Source: Pumilibacter intestinalis (GTDB taxonomy: Bacteria; Bacillota; Clostridia; Christensenellales; Pumilibacteraceae). Taken from it: DNA of 64,000 nt. The stretch's first letter is position 1, and every line of letters begins with the position of its first letter. Shown here one piece after another: positions 41,895-50,711 of this stretch. Below the pieces are notes generated by a model. It made no database searches, was not told the DNA's origin, and saw only the letters and a program-made list of their open reading frames with translations. A program made the position numbers and the translations under genes. The DNA lies in NCBI RefSeq assembly GCF_943193005.1, contig NZ_CALPCH010000007.1:1-64000 (forward strand), read 5' to 3'.

Positions 41895-42070
41895 TATTCG
41901 ATTTGATACAATACTAATAAGGTAAAAAACACTTAAAAATACCCTTTGGCACATAATGACACATTTTTATGTTCGGCGGCACACGAAATCCAAAAACGAA
42001 AATTCATAAAAACATACTAAATATGGGGTAAAATAAAGAAAAAACCACCGTATTCGGCGGTTTTTCGCTA

Positions 42071-42146
42071 TGGAGCTGTTGACGGGATTTGAACCCGTGA
42101 CCTCGTCCTTACCAAGGACGTGCTCTACCTGCTGAGCCACAACAGC
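42071..42146 (-). tRNA. tRNA-Thr (anticodon GGT), CCA encoded
   Basis: 76 bases on the minus strand. Acceptor stem GCTGTTG/CAACAGC, D-arm GCTCAGCAGGTAGAGC, anticodon loop TTGGTAA with GGT, T-arm GGGTTCAAATCCC, 3' TCCA. It borders the AT-rich island on its 3' side. Confidence 0.96.
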
Positions 42147-42191
42147 AAACGATGAGTGCGTTTGCTATGCTACTTTAACACAGCAGAATTA

Positions 42192-42220
42192 ATTATACAC
42201 TATAGCGGAATAAAAATCAA
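42192..42220 (-). promoter_or_regulatory. tRNA-Thr promoter
   Basis: TTGATT (42215-42220), 17-base spacer, TATAAT (42192-42197) on the minus strand, about 45 bases before the mature tRNA. Confidence 0.7.
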
Positions 42221-42276
42221 ATGTTTTTATATGCGTAAGGAAAAAATTTTTTCCTTACGCGTTTTTAAGTTCGGTT

Positions 42277-43092
42277 TTAATTCATGAGATTTTGAAGCGG
42301 CGAGAGGTCGAGCGAGTCGAGTTCCTCTATGCGCCCCGAGTCGGCAAGTTCGGCAAGTCGCGAATCTATGGGCACGCGCATTATAGGCTTTATATTAAGC
42401 CGCGCCGCGGTAGCTTCGAAATTGCTCTTTCCGAATATTTCTATCTTCTTGCCGCAGTCCGGGCAAGTGTAGTAGCTCATGTTCTCCACCATGCCGAGCA
42501 CGGGCACTTTCATCATTTTAGCCATGTTCACCGCTTTTTCCACAATCATGGAAACAAGTTCCTGCGGCGACGTAACTATTATTATGCCGTCTATCGGCAA
42601 ACTTTGAAATACGGTGAGAGGAACGTCGCCCGTTCCCGGCGGCATGTCTATAAACATGTAGTCCACGTCGTCCCAGATAACGTCAGTCCAAAACTGTTTT
42701 ACCGCGCCCGATATTATAGGACCGCGCCACACCACGGGGCTGGTTTCGTCGTCGAGCAACAGGTTAAGCGACATCACTCGCGCCCCGCCGCGGCTCACCG
42801 CGGGAAACAGTCCGAGTTCGCTCCCCATCGCTTTATCGGTAATGCCGAACATTTTGGGAACGGACGGACCGGTAACGTCGGCGTCGAGCACTGCGGTGCG
42901 ATAACCGAGCCGCTCGCTCGCAACGGCGCACAAACCCGTAACGAGAGATTTGCCTACTCCGCCCTTGCCGCTCACCACGGCTATCACCTTGCCTACTTTA
43001 CTGCCCTCGTGCGGTTTGGCTTTCAAACTTTCCGATTCGCGCTCGTCGCACTTACTCGAGCAACTTTCACAGTTGTGACTGCATTCAGCCAT
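42277..43092 (-). CDS. mrp: Mrp/NBP35-type iron-sulfur carrier ATPase
   Basis: 271 residues. A Cys-rich N-terminus (CSHNCESCSSKC) is followed by the deviant Walker A GKGGVGKS, DADVTGPSVP, and a C-terminal CPDC that would bridge a 4Fe-4S cluster between subunits. It carries clusters to apo-proteins in the cytoplasm. GGAGG before the ATG; it follows the P-type ATPase by 42 bases. Confidence 0.93.
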   Translation of the reverse strand: MAECSHNCESCSSKCDERESESLKAKPHEGSKVGKVIAVVSGKGGVGKSLVTGLCAVASERLGYRTAVLDADVTGPSVPKMFGITDKAMGSELGLFPAVSRGGARVMSLNLLLDDETSPVVWRGPIISGAVKQFWTDVIWDDVDYMFIDMPPGTGDVPLTVFQSLPIDGIIIVTSPQELVSMIVEKAVNMAKMMKVPVLGMVENMSYYTCPDCGKKIEIFGKSNFEATAARLNIKPIMRVPIDSRLAELADSGRIEELDSLDLSPLQNLMN

Positions 43093-43134
43093 ACATTACC
43101 TCCGAAATTTTTATGCTTCTCGGTAAGTATACCA

Positions 43135-45174
43135 CTATACAGCCGATTTGTCTTGCGTTTTGGGAAAGTTTTTTGCAAAATCTCCCTTTTTGTTCTTTTT
43201 GCCGAAAGCTATTATGCGCACCGAGTTGAGAACGGCAAGCACGGTAACGCCCACGTCGGCGAATATGGCAAGCCACATATCGGTTACGCCGAGAGCGGAC
43301 AGCACGAGCACCGCGACTTTTACAATCAGCGCGAACGCTATGTTTTGCGCGGCTATGCTCATTGTTTTTTTTGCAACGGTCTTTGCCTCGGATATCGCGC
43401 CCAAACCGTCGTGCATGAGAACCACGTCGGCAGCCTCTATGGCGGAGTCGCTCCCGAGCGCACCCATGGCTATGCCCACGTCCGCCCGCGAGAGCACGGG
43501 CGCGTCGTTTATGCCGTCGCCCACGAACGCAACCACCGATTTCGCCGACTTTCGGGCAATGATTTCTTCCAGTTTTTCCACTTTGTCGGCGGGTAAAAGC
43601 GACGCGGAAAACTCGTCTATTCCCACCTTTTCCGCCACCGCCGAAGCCGTTTGGAAATTGTCGCCCGTGAGCATTACGGTGCGAATGCCGTCGCGCTTGA
43701 GCGACGCTATCACCTGCGGCGCGTCTTCCTTTACCGTATCGGCGATAACTATTACGCCGAGATACTCGCCGTTTACGGCAACGTACACGAGAGTGCCGAA
43801 TTGAGCGCACTCGGTAAACTCTATGCCGCGCTCCGCCATAAGTTCGGCGTTGCCCGCAAGTATTACTTTGCCGTCCGCTCGCGCCTCCACGCCCTTGCCC
43901 GCGATTTCGGTAAGCGTTATGTTCTCATGGAGGGGATTGCCGCGCTCGCTTCGCTCGCTCGCAATGACATTTAAGCCGTTGTCGTTCGCAATGACGGATA
44001 ACTCTTTGTCGTTCGCAATGACATTTAAGCCGTTGTCGCTCGCATTGACGTTTAAGCCGTTGTCGTTCGCGGCGGCGACTATGGATAACGCTATGGGGTG
44101 ATTGCTTCCGCTTTCGGCGATAGCGGCGGCGGAAAGTATTTCGTTGCGGCGGCTTTCGGGATACACGCCCGCAACCGAGAATTTCCCGAGCGTGAGAGTG
44201 CCCGTTTTATCGAACACCACGGCGTCGAGCTTTCCGAGCAGTTCGAGATAATTGCCGCCCTTAATGAGCACGCCTCGGGCGGACGCCGCGCCTATGCCGC
44301 CGAAGAATGCGAGCGGCACGCTTATTACGAGCGCACAGGGGCACGACACAACGAGGAACATGAGAGCGCGGTGTATCCACTCGCCGAAATTGCCCGTTAT
44401 TACCGAGGGCACGACTGCGAGCAGTACCGCGAGCGCAACCACTACCGGCGTGTAAATTTTAGCAAACGCGGTAATGAAATTTTCCGCCTTGGCTTTCTTA
44501 CTCGCGGCGTTTTCCACGAGGTCGAGTATCTTGCTCGCCGTAGACTCCGAAAACTCCTTTTGCACCTCTATTTCCAAAACGCCCGAAAGATTTATACTGC
44601 CGCTCAGCACCGGACTGCCCTCGCAAACGCTTACGGGCATAGACTCGCCCGTGAGCGCGGCGGTATCTATACTTCCGCTCCCTTTAACCACAACGCCGTC
44701 GAGAGCCACGCGCTCGCCCGCCCGCACCTCTATAATTTCGCCCACGGCAACCTCGTAGGGCGATACAGTTACGCGTTCGCCGTCGCGTATCGCTACGGCG
44801 GTGTCGGGACGGATATCCATGAGTTCGGATATAGACTTGCGCGAACGCCCCACCGCTATGGATTGGAACAGTTCGCCCACCTGATAAAACAGCATTACAG
44901 CCGCCGCTTCGGGATATTCGCGCACGCAAAACGCGCCCACGGTGGCAATCGTCATCAAAAGATTTTCGTCGAAAACCTGCCCGCCGAAAATTCCGCGAAA
45001 CGCTTTTATAAGCACGTCGTAAGCCGCAACGGCGTAAACGCACGCGTACACTATAAGCTCTATGTACCACAGGTTTTGCGGCAAGGTGATTGCGCGAAAA
45101 GTTACGAACGCCGCAACAAACAGCACTATGGCGGCAATCACGCGCCACAGCCTGCGTTTTACCCGCGCACTCAT
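43135..45174 (-). CDS. Heavy-metal P1B-type ATPase (Zn/Cd class) with repeat-derived insert
   Basis: 679 residues. ATP-driven metal export: SCPCALV metal site (278-284), phosphorylation Asp322 in DKTGT, TGES at 175-178, HP motif 359-360 and the GDGINDAP hinge. No metal-binding N-terminal domain; it is supplied by the separate gene upstream (ATGA overlap). Residues about 369-417, in the nucleotide-binding domain after the HP motif, are repeat-coded: four near-identical 9-residue units (NDNGLNVIA type) then IASERSERGNPL from a dispersed palindrome. The frame stays open. Confidence 0.9.
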   Translation of the reverse strand: MSARVKRRLWRVIAAIVLFVAAFVTFRAITLPQNLWYIELIVYACVYAVAAYDVLIKAFRGIFGGQVFDENLLMTIATVGAFCVREYPEAAAVMLFYQVGELFQSIAVGRSRKSISELMDIRPDTAVAIRDGERVTVSPYEVAVGEIIEVRAGERVALDGVVVKGSGSIDTAALTGESMPVSVCEGSPVLSGSINLSGVLEIEVQKEFSESTASKILDLVENAASKKAKAENFITAFAKIYTPVVVALAVLLAVVPSVITGNFGEWIHRALMFLVVSCPCALVISVPLAFFGGIGAASARGVLIKGGNYLELLGKLDAVVFDKTGTLTLGKFSVAGVYPESRRNEILSAAAIAESGSNHPIALSIVAAANDNGLNVNASDNGLNVIANDKELSVIANDNGLNVIASERSERGNPLHENITLTEIAGKGVEARADGKVILAGNAELMAERGIEFTECAQFGTLVYVAVNGEYLGVIVIADTVKEDAPQVIASLKRDGIRTVMLTGDNFQTASAVAEKVGIDEFSASLLPADKVEKLEEIIARKSAKSVVAFVGDGINDAPVLSRADVGIAMGALGSDSAIEAADVVLMHDGLGAISEAKTVAKKTMSIAAQNIAFALIVKVAVLVLSALGVTDMWLAIFADVGVTVLAVLNSVRIIAFGKKNKKGDFAKNFPKTQDKSAV
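43927..43969. repeat. Dispersed palindromic repeat inside the P-type ATPase gene
   Basis: One element of the genome-wide family (GGGGATTGCCGCG ... GCAATGACA, with CATGG edge), lying in frame and encoding SERSERGNPL. Confidence 0.85.
43955..44062. repeat. Four tandem 27-base units inside the P-type ATPase gene
   Basis: Units start at 43955, 43982, 44009 and 44036, each like TCGTTCGCAATGACATTTAA GCCGTTG. The unit length of nine codons keeps the frame. The first half of the unit matches the arm of the dispersed repeat beside it, so the array probably grew from that element. Confidence 0.85.
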
Positions 45175-45389
45175 AGTATTATACGGCAATCCGGTTCGAT
45201 TTTGCGGCACACCTTTATCATCTTTTTTTCGATTTCCGCAAAGTCTTCGTCCGCCGCCTCCAGCACTATCTTGCTTGCAACGAAACTCACCGACGCAAAA
45301 GTTACGCCGTTAATATTTTTGATTGCTTCTTCCATTTTCGCCGCGCAGTTGGCGCAGTCGAGGTCTACTGTTTTGTAAGTTTTTTTCAT
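45171..45389 (-). CDS. Stand-alone heavy-metal-associated (HMA) protein
   Basis: 72 residues. One HMA fold with metal site LDCANCAAKM and the following amphipathic helix. It likely hands metal to, or senses metal for, the adjacent ATPase, whose own N-terminal HMA is absent. Its stop overlaps the ATPase start by ATGA. Confidence 0.9.
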   Translation of the reverse strand: MKKTYKTVDLDCANCAAKMEEAIKNINGVTFASVSFVASKIVLEAADEDFAEIEKKMIKVCRKIEPDCRIIL

Positions 45390-45415
45390 TGTTTTTCTCC
45401 TTTTTGATTTGCTCT

Positions 45416-45778
45416 CTATTCTTCTTCGCTGAGGTGAGCGAGCGCGAGAGCGTATAACTTGCTTATGTGCTCGTCGTCGAGCGAGTAAACTATTTCCTTT
45501 CCGTTTCTGCGCGATTTAACTATCTTTGTTTGCCGAAGTATGCGCAGTTGGTGCGACACCGCCGACATACTCATGTTCAAAAGAGCGGATATATCGCACA
45601 CGCACAACTCCTCTATGCTAAGTGCCGAAAGTATGCGCGTTCGGGTGGAGTCGCCGAACACTTTGAAAAGCTCGGCGATATTGAGCAGCGTGTCTTCGTC
45701 GGGCATTTTCTCCCTCACCCTGTCGAGCGCGTCGAGATGCACTACCCTCGCTTCGCATTCTTCTCTCAACTCGTCCAT
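45416..45778 (-). CDS. ArsR/SmtB-family metal-sensing repressor
   Basis: 120 residues. Winged helix with SALLNMSMSAVSHQLRILRQ, preceded by ELCVCDIS, the cysteine pair used for metal sensing in CadC/CmtR-like members. It heads the HMA-ATPase operon and should be released from DNA by metal. The start at 45778 has AAGGAG; the longer frame upstream crosses the promoter. Confidence 0.92.
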   Translation of the reverse strand: MDELREECEARVVHLDALDRVREKMPDEDTLLNIAELFKVFGDSTRTRILSALSIEELCVCDISALLNMSMSAVSHQLRILRQTKIVKSRRNGKEIVYSLDDEHISKLYALALAHLSEEE

Positions 45779-45804
45779 GTGTTTCTCCTTGTTGTGTATT
45801 ACAC

Positions 45805-45859
45805 TTGAACAATTGTTCAACTGTGATATCAGTATATACCCGTAAAACGAATTTGTCAA
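45805..45859 (-). promoter_or_regulatory. Metal-operon promoter and ArsR operator
   Basis: TTGACA (45854-45859), 17-base spacer, TATACT (45831-45836) on the minus strand. The perfect palindrome TTGAACAATTGTTCAA (45805-45820), right after the predicted start, has the form of ArsR-family operators. Confidence 0.8.
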
Positions 45860-45899
45860 CGGTTTTCGCATATAAAATCGGAAAAATTTTTCGCGCGGC

Positions 45900-45928
45900 T
45901 TGATTTTGCGAGCATTGTGTGTTATACT
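45900..45928 (+). promoter_or_regulatory. trmL promoter
   Basis: TTGATT (45900-45905), 17-base spacer, TATACT (45923-45928). Nine bases separate the -10 from the ATG and no ribosome site is present. Confidence 0.7.
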
Positions 45929-45937
45929 CATTGCGTT

Positions 45938-46399
45938 ATGTTCAATATAGTTTTGATAGAACCCGAAATACCGCAAAACACGGGAAACATATCGCGCACT
46001 TGCGCGTGCACCGAAACGCGGCTTCACCTCGTGCGCCCCTACGGTTTCGAACTGAGCGACCGCACTGTAAAACGCGCCGGGCTGGATTACTGGGACAAGC
46101 TCGACGTTACCGAATACGATAGTATTGAAGATTTCTTCGTTCGCAACAAGGGCGGCGAATTTTACTATTTCTCCACCAAAGCCAAAAAGCGTTATACCGA
46201 CGAAAAGTTTCCCGACGGTTGCTATCTGATTTTCGGGAAAGAAACAAAAGGGTTGCCCGAAAACCTTGTTTTCGGCAACCCCGACAAAGCGTTGCGTATT
46301 CCCATGGGAAGAAATTTGCGCTCGCTCAATTTGTCTAACAGCGTTGCGCTCGTATTATACGAGGCGTTACGCCAACACGATTTTTTCGATTTGATTTAG
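45938..46399 (+). CDS. trmL: tRNA (cytidine(34)-2'-O)-methyltransferase
   Basis: 153 residues, short SPOUT enzyme. It methylates the wobble ribose of tRNA-Leu. Patterns IVLIEPEIPQNTGNISRTC, LIFGKETKGLPE and RIPMGRNLRSLNLSNSVALV are those of TrmL (knot and SAM site). Start fixed by the family N-terminus; the promoter leaves a leader of about three bases. Confidence 0.93.
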   Translation: MFNIVLIEPEIPQNTGNISRTCACTETRLHLVRPYGFELSDRTVKRAGLDYWDKLDVTEYDSIEDFFVRNKGGEFYYFSTKAKKRYTDEKFPDGCYLIFGKETKGLPENLVFGNPDKALRIPMGRNLRSLNLSNSVALVLYEALRQHDFFDLI

Positions 46400-46407
46400 T
46401 TTCTAAT

Positions 46408-46447
46408 GAATGGGATTGCTTCGGGCACAAGCGCCCTCGCAATGACA
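46408..46447. repeat. Dispersed palindromic repeat
   Basis: ATGGGATTGCTTCGGGCACA AGCGCCCTCGCAATGACA, between the converging trmL and rubrerythrin genes. Confidence 0.75.
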
Positions 46448-46467
46448 GGGTGTCCGTGTGATACCGT

Positions 46468-47007
46468 TCAGTAATTCTCCTGTTCGAGCATGAAATAGCT
46501 CTTGGGGTGATTGCATACGGGGCAAACGTCGGGCGCGGCAACGCCTGTGTGCAAATGCCCGCAGTTGCGGCACACCCACACAACGGTTTCCTTGCGTTCG
46601 AACACGTCGCCGCTCTTTATGTTTGCCACGAGTTGCAAATAACGCTCTTCGTGGCTCTTTTCTATTTCCGCCACAAGCGAGAAAAGTTTGGCTATATCCG
46701 AAAAACCCTCCGCTTCGGCGTCGGCGGCGAATTTCTTGTACATATCCGTCCATTCGAAATTTTCGCCGTTGGCGGCGTCGGTAAGGTTAACCTCGGTATC
46801 GGCTACGCCGTTGTGCAACAGTTTGAACCATATTTTGGCGTGCTCCTTTTCGTTGAGAGCGGTTTCGCGGAAAAACGCGGCTATCTGCTCGTATCCGTCT
46901 TTTTGCGCCTTAGACGCGTAGTAGTCGTACTTGTTGCGAGCCATGCTCTCGCCCGCAAACGCCTCCATAAGATTGGCTTCGGTTTTAGTTCCTTTCAAAG
47001 TCTTCAT
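46468..47007 (-). CDS. rbr: Rubrerythrin
   Basis: 179 residues. A four-helix di-iron domain ([34 protein letters not shown]) is followed by a rubredoxin-like iron site ([10 protein letters not shown] ... [11 protein letters not shown]). Peroxide reductase of anaerobes. AAAGGAG before the ATG. Confidence 0.95.
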   Translation of the reverse strand: MKTLKGTKTEANLMEAFAGESMARNKYDYYASKAQKDGYEQIAAFFRETALNEKEHAKIWFKLLHNGVADTEVNLTDAANGENFEWTDMYKKFAADAEAEGFSDIAKLFSLVAEIEKSHEERYLQLVANIKSGDVFERKETVVWVCRNCGHLHTGVAAPDVCPVCNHPKSYFMLEQENY

Positions 47008-47035
47008 TTAAGCAATTCTCCTTTACTTATATTTA

Positions 47036-47075
47036 TAAGATAAAACGCACGCTTTTGTTTGTCTTACGTGCGTTA
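47036..47075 (-). terminator. Terminator after the acidic membrane protein gene
   Basis: Minus-strand ACGCACG and CGTGCGT stem with a 15-base loop and TTTAT after. Confidence 0.55.
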
Positions 47076-47079
47076 GTAC

Positions 47080-48297
47080 CTACTTCATTATAATAGTGTT
47101 CAGCGAGTCTTTCAATTCCGCTTTTTCGCTTTCGCGCTTGCTGTTGAGATAGTCGTTAAACACCGCGGCGGCGTTGCGCCTGTTCAGTATTATGTATTTT
47201 CGCGTTAGCGGAAGTCCGCCGCTTTGCGCTTCCACAGTTTTGTCGGGAGCTTTCTTTTGCTCCTCTTTCTTATCGGTGTGGCGGATTATGGTGCGAACTC
47301 GAGCCGCCGGCAGTTCTTGCGAGGAGGGCGCAACATGCCGCTCCGTATCTTCGGATATCGCTTCGGGTTCGTCCACCGCTATAACCGTGTTTGCGGCTAT
47401 ACGGCGGCGGGCGGTAACTCTGCCGCTCTCCGGCACGATTTCGGGCAACGGCTCTTCGGTAATTTCTTCCTCTTCGCGCTCTTCTTCTTGAAATTTTTCT
47501 TCCGTTTCGGGTTCTTCTTCCTCTTCGGGTTCTTCCTCTTTAGGCGGCTCTTCTTCGGCGGCGTTTTCCAACGCGTCGCGAAGCGCATACCCCTCTTCTA
47601 TAGCCTTTTTCAGTTGGTCGTCTATGCGCCTGCTCTCGCTTCCACCCTCCGAACCGGTAACGAGCTTGTCTATCTCGTCGAAAATGTTGCGAACCGCTCT
47701 CGGCTCTATTTCCGACTGCTCGGGCGCGGGCAAAAGCTCTTCCTCTCGCATGGCGAGCTCGAGCGGATTGTTTTCGGCGGTTTCCTCTATATCGGCTTTG
47801 CTCTCCTCTTTTACAGAGTCGTTCTCCGCAGACTCGTCCGCTTTCAAAGGAAGGTCTATATTATCCGCGATGCCGTCTTTAATCTTTTTGAGCCTGTACG
47901 TTTTCGCACCGAGCGTGATTAGCGATATTAGGCACATTACGAATATTGCCGCGGGCGCGACTACGCTTATAAGTCCAAGCTCGGCAAACAAGCCCGCCGC
48001 GCCGCTTATATACGGAACGGCAAACAGCGCGTTACCGTTATACAGTATTTCGAGCTTGCCGCTCTCGCCGCTCGCCGACAGTCCGAACGGAGCGTATGCG
48101 TTTATCACGGCGAACGCGCACACTGCGAGAGAGCCGAGCAACACGAGCGTTCCGAATATAATCACAATCACGTCAAAAGCGTTGCGCTTGCGCTTTCTTC
48201 TAAACAGCGACGTCAAAAACACGACTGCGAACAATAGCGCGATAGCCGCCGCAACCGTATAAAACACAATATTCGCCGTAAATTTCACCGCTGACAT
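47080..48297 (-). CDS. Hypothetical membrane protein with acidic low-complexity domain
   Basis: 405 residues. Four membrane helices fall in the first 130 residues; a long cytoplasmic part follows with a Glu-rich stretch (about 245-295, runs of EEE) and a basic C-terminus ending in helices (about 350-405). No family recognised. The start at 48297 lies seven bases after a perfect -10 element, so the message should be leaderless; an in-frame start 36 bases further upstream would sit in the promoter. Confidence 0.7.
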   Translation of the reverse strand: MSAVKFTANIVFYTVAAAIALLFAVVFLTSLFRRKRKRNAFDVIVIIFGTLVLLGSLAVCAFAVINAYAPFGLSASGESGKLEILYNGNALFAVPYISGAAGLFAELGLISVVAPAAIFVMCLISLITLGAKTYRLKKIKDGIADNIDLPLKADESAENDSVKEESKADIEETAENNPLELAMREEELLPAPEQSEIEPRAVRNIFDEIDKLVTGSEGGSESRRIDDQLKKAIEEGYALRDALENAAEEEPPKEEEPEEEEEPETEEKFQEEEREEEEITEEPLPEIVPESGRVTARRRIAANTVIAVDEPEAISEDTERHVAPSSQELPAARVRTIIRHTDKKEEQKKAPDKTVEAQSGGLPLTRKYIILNRRNAAAVFNDYLNSKRESEKAELKDSLNTIIMK

Positions 48298-48304
48298 CAC
48301 AATA

Positions 48305-48333
48305 ATTATACGATAGGCGCGTGTGTTTGTCAA
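48305..48333 (-). promoter_or_regulatory. Promoter of the acidic membrane protein
   Basis: TTGACA (48328-48333), 17-base spacer, TATAAT (48305-48310): consensus at every position. Seven bases lie between -10 and the ATG. Confidence 0.8.
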
Positions 48334-48349
48334 GATAAACCGCGTGCCG

Positions 48350-50557
48350 TCAACCGATTTTCTCGAAAATACGGGCGCAAAGCACCGTAGCGTCGTCTCT
48401 CAGTCTGCCGCGCGACGACGCAACCGCGCACTCCAAAAGGTTTTGAGCCTCCACGTGCGGGTCGGCTGTCTTTTGCGCCGACACCGCCGCCACAAACCTT
48501 TCGGTAGAGCCGAGCGCGTCGGTTATGCCGTCGGTAGCCATAACAATTTCGTCGCCCGCCGCGAGCTTGCGGGAAACGTGCCCGCAGTTCACCTTTTCGA
48601 ACACCCCCATGGGAAGCGACGCGCCCGACACCGCGCTCACGCCGTCGCGCGATTTTATCACCGTTGCGGGACTCGACAGTTTTATAATCTCGGCGTTGCC
48701 GCTGTTTAAGTCTATAACCGTTATATCCAAAGTGGAAAAGCGTTCGCACTCGTTTAGAGCCAAGAACCTGTTCACGCACTCCACCGCGCTCATGGAGTCA
48801 AGACCCGCCTTGAAGAAACTTTCCACAAGCTCTATAGCCGTTTCGCTCGCCTTTTCCGCCGCTTCCCCGCTCCCCATGCCGTCGCACAGCGCCATCATAA
48901 AGCGGTCGCCGCCGAGGTGCACAAACGAGTGGTTGTCGCCGCTCACTCCCTCTTTCGCGCTCGCCGCAACAGAAAACGCCACGTCGTAACGCGGGGCGCG
49001 CGTAAACAGCATGAGCGTGTAGCCGGGAAGCACGTCAGCCCCGCCGCGCACGAACTTGTACGGCGTTTTCATTATCTTGCCTATCACGGCGGCAACGTCT
49101 TCGCGCCTTAGCGAATCGCTCTGAAGCACCACCGAAACGGTATCCGCGGTAACGATAACTTCGGGCACCGCCGCGCCGCGATACGAAAGTTCCACCGCTA
49201 TCTTTTTTTCGCTCGCCGTGTCGAAATGCGCGGGAGTTTTCACCCGTTCGCCCATGCTTTTGAGCACGTTCGACATTAGCCCGAGCTGTTGCGCCACAAT
49301 CTTGCGCCCTTCTTTGCGAGCCTCGCTCACTATCATTTGCTCGTGTCGCGACTGCGCCGCCTCGGTTGCGCACGATACGAGCGCGGGCAGATTTTTGCAC
49401 GCCGACAGTAGAGCGGGCACTTCGGACACGCTCGCCCTGCCCTTAGCCGCCGAACTGCGTTCCATTTTGGCGAGAGCGTCCTTAAAGCCGCTCCCCGCGG
49501 CGCACTCGCGATATCTGTCGCAGTCGGCGCAAACGCGTCGTTCGAGCACGCTCGGCTCTACGGTTTCGGGGACTTGCTCCATGGCGATTTTCATATCGTC
49601 GAATATGCGCGACGCGCTCAACAGGTCGTTGCCCGTTTCGTTCGCGGCTCTGCCTATCACTCCGCGGGCGGCAACGGCGGTTGCGGGCGAAAACAGCATA
49701 TCTCGCACTTTGGCGAGAGCGTCGGGCGAAACGAGGGCGAATGCGAGCGCACCCGCCGCGAAACACAGCGTTTGTTGCCACGAGGGCGGCGCGGAAAACA
49801 TATACGAGGCGAGCACGTAACCCGCCGCCGCGGAAAGAGACGGAAGCGGACGGGGCGCGGCGGCGAACACCGCCGCGACGAGTGCGGAAAACGCCATAAA
49901 AGCTATGGGCGCGGCAGTTGCCGAGGTAATCGCAATGCCGCTCCCGAAACACATCGCAACCGCAACCGCGCCCGAGAGCGAGCCCGCGCCCGCGGCAAAG
50001 CACACGAAAAAGGGCGCAATAAGATACGCCGCGTCAAACCCGCCCGCGCTCATGCGCGAAAGCCCCGCCGACGCGCAAATGAGCAGTATTCCGCCGCAGA
50101 CAAGTTCGGTTTCCAAAAATTTGTAGCGCATGCGCCGCACCAAAACGGGCACGAGAAAGCACACCGCCGCCGCAAACAAGCCGAGAGCCATAAGACCCCA
50201 GGCGAGCGCGCCGAGATAACCGAGCTTTCCGCTTTGGGCAACGAGCGAAAATTGCGACAGCGCGAACACCGCCGCGAATATCGGTTTTTTTGCTTTCTTC
50301 TTGCGCAAAGAAAACAGCGCGGCTACGAATATCCCGCCGCACACCGAAAGCGCGTACGCGAGCGACGCCAGAGTAAAATCGAACGCGAGAGTAAACGCGC
50401 CGAACGCGGGCAAAACCGCAACGGCGGGAATGCCGCAGTAAACGAGCGCGGCGGCAAAGCCCGCGCCGCAAGGGCGCAATCCGGAGAACTCCGCGCCGCA
50501 CAGCGCGGCGAGCGACAGTATTACGAATATGTACTTAATTATAGCGCGTTTTATCAC
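48350..50557 (-). CDS. spoIIE: Stage II sporulation protein E, PP2C-type phosphatase
   Basis: 735 residues. About ten membrane helices (1-310), a central region with CADCDRYRECA, and a C-terminal PP2C domain (GDNHSFVHLGGDRFMMALCDGMGSG, MATDGITDALG). In the forespore it dephosphorylates SpoIIAA to release sigma F. Somewhat shorter than the 827-residue Bacillus protein. GTG start with AAGGCGG eight bases before. Confidence 0.93.
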   Translation of the reverse strand: MIKRAIIKYIFVILSLAALCGAEFSGLRPCGAGFAAALVYCGIPAVAVLPAFGAFTLAFDFTLASLAYALSVCGGIFVAALFSLRKKKAKKPIFAAVFALSQFSLVAQSGKLGYLGALAWGLMALGLFAAAVCFLVPVLVRRMRYKFLETELVCGGILLICASAGLSRMSAGGFDAAYLIAPFFVCFAAGAGSLSGAVAVAMCFGSGIAITSATAAPIAFMAFSALVAAVFAAAPRPLPSLSAAAGYVLASYMFSAPPSWQQTLCFAAGALAFALVSPDALAKVRDMLFSPATAVAARGVIGRAANETGNDLLSASRIFDDMKIAMEQVPETVEPSVLERRVCADCDRYRECAAGSGFKDALAKMERSSAAKGRASVSEVPALLSACKNLPALVSCATEAAQSRHEQMIVSEARKEGRKIVAQQLGLMSNVLKSMGERVKTPAHFDTASEKKIAVELSYRGAAVPEVIVTADTVSVVLQSDSLRREDVAAVIGKIMKTPYKFVRGGADVLPGYTLMLFTRAPRYDVAFSVAASAKEGVSGDNHSFVHLGGDRFMMALCDGMGSGEAAEKASETAIELVESFFKAGLDSMSAVECVNRFLALNECERFSTLDITVIDLNSGNAEIIKLSSPATVIKSRDGVSAVSGASLPMGVFEKVNCGHVSRKLAAGDEIVMATDGITDALGSTERFVAAVSAQKTADPHVEAQNLLECAVASSRGRLRDDATVLCARIFEKIG

Positions 50558-50676
50558 CTAAAGTGCCGCCTTATTTGTAATCCGCTCCATTGTAACATAC
50601 GCAAAGCGGAGAATTAGAGGTAAAGCGGTCGAAATTTGAAAGTTTTTCATAAAATCCGCATGCGGCGTAAAATTAC

Positions 50677-50705
50677 TTGCCAAAGCCCGCGAATTTTGAT
50701 ATACT
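50677..50705 (+). promoter_or_regulatory. SRP RNA promoter
   Basis: TTGCCA (50677-50682), 17-base spacer, TATACT (50700-50705); start expected at about 50712. Confidence 0.75.
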
Positions 50706-50711
50706 TAGCAT

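Larger units (their letters stand above)
41708..42070. other. Non-coding, AT-rich stretch with terminators and TGTGCCA repeats
   Basis: No gene is seen. It holds a strong hairpin after the Hint gene (AAATGGGCGGTT/AACCGCCCATTT, about 41728-41757), a second terminator (41868-41894), three TGTGCCAC copies (41797, 41816, 41827) and two inverted TGGCACA copies (41847, 41947), and the tRNA terminator (42041-42066). Confidence 0.6.

Noticed and set aside
42071-42146. tRNA-Thr as a proven attachment site
   Set aside because: No second copy of the tRNA 3' end and no integrase were found in the window.
43955-44062. Tandem repeats as a small CRISPR array
   Set aside because: Units are contiguous without spacers, lie in frame in a gene, and derive from the neighbouring dispersed repeat; no cas genes are present.
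50600-50640. Spo0A box before spoIIE
   Set aside because: GGTCGAA near 50627 is one mismatch from TGTCGAA, too weak and common to claim.
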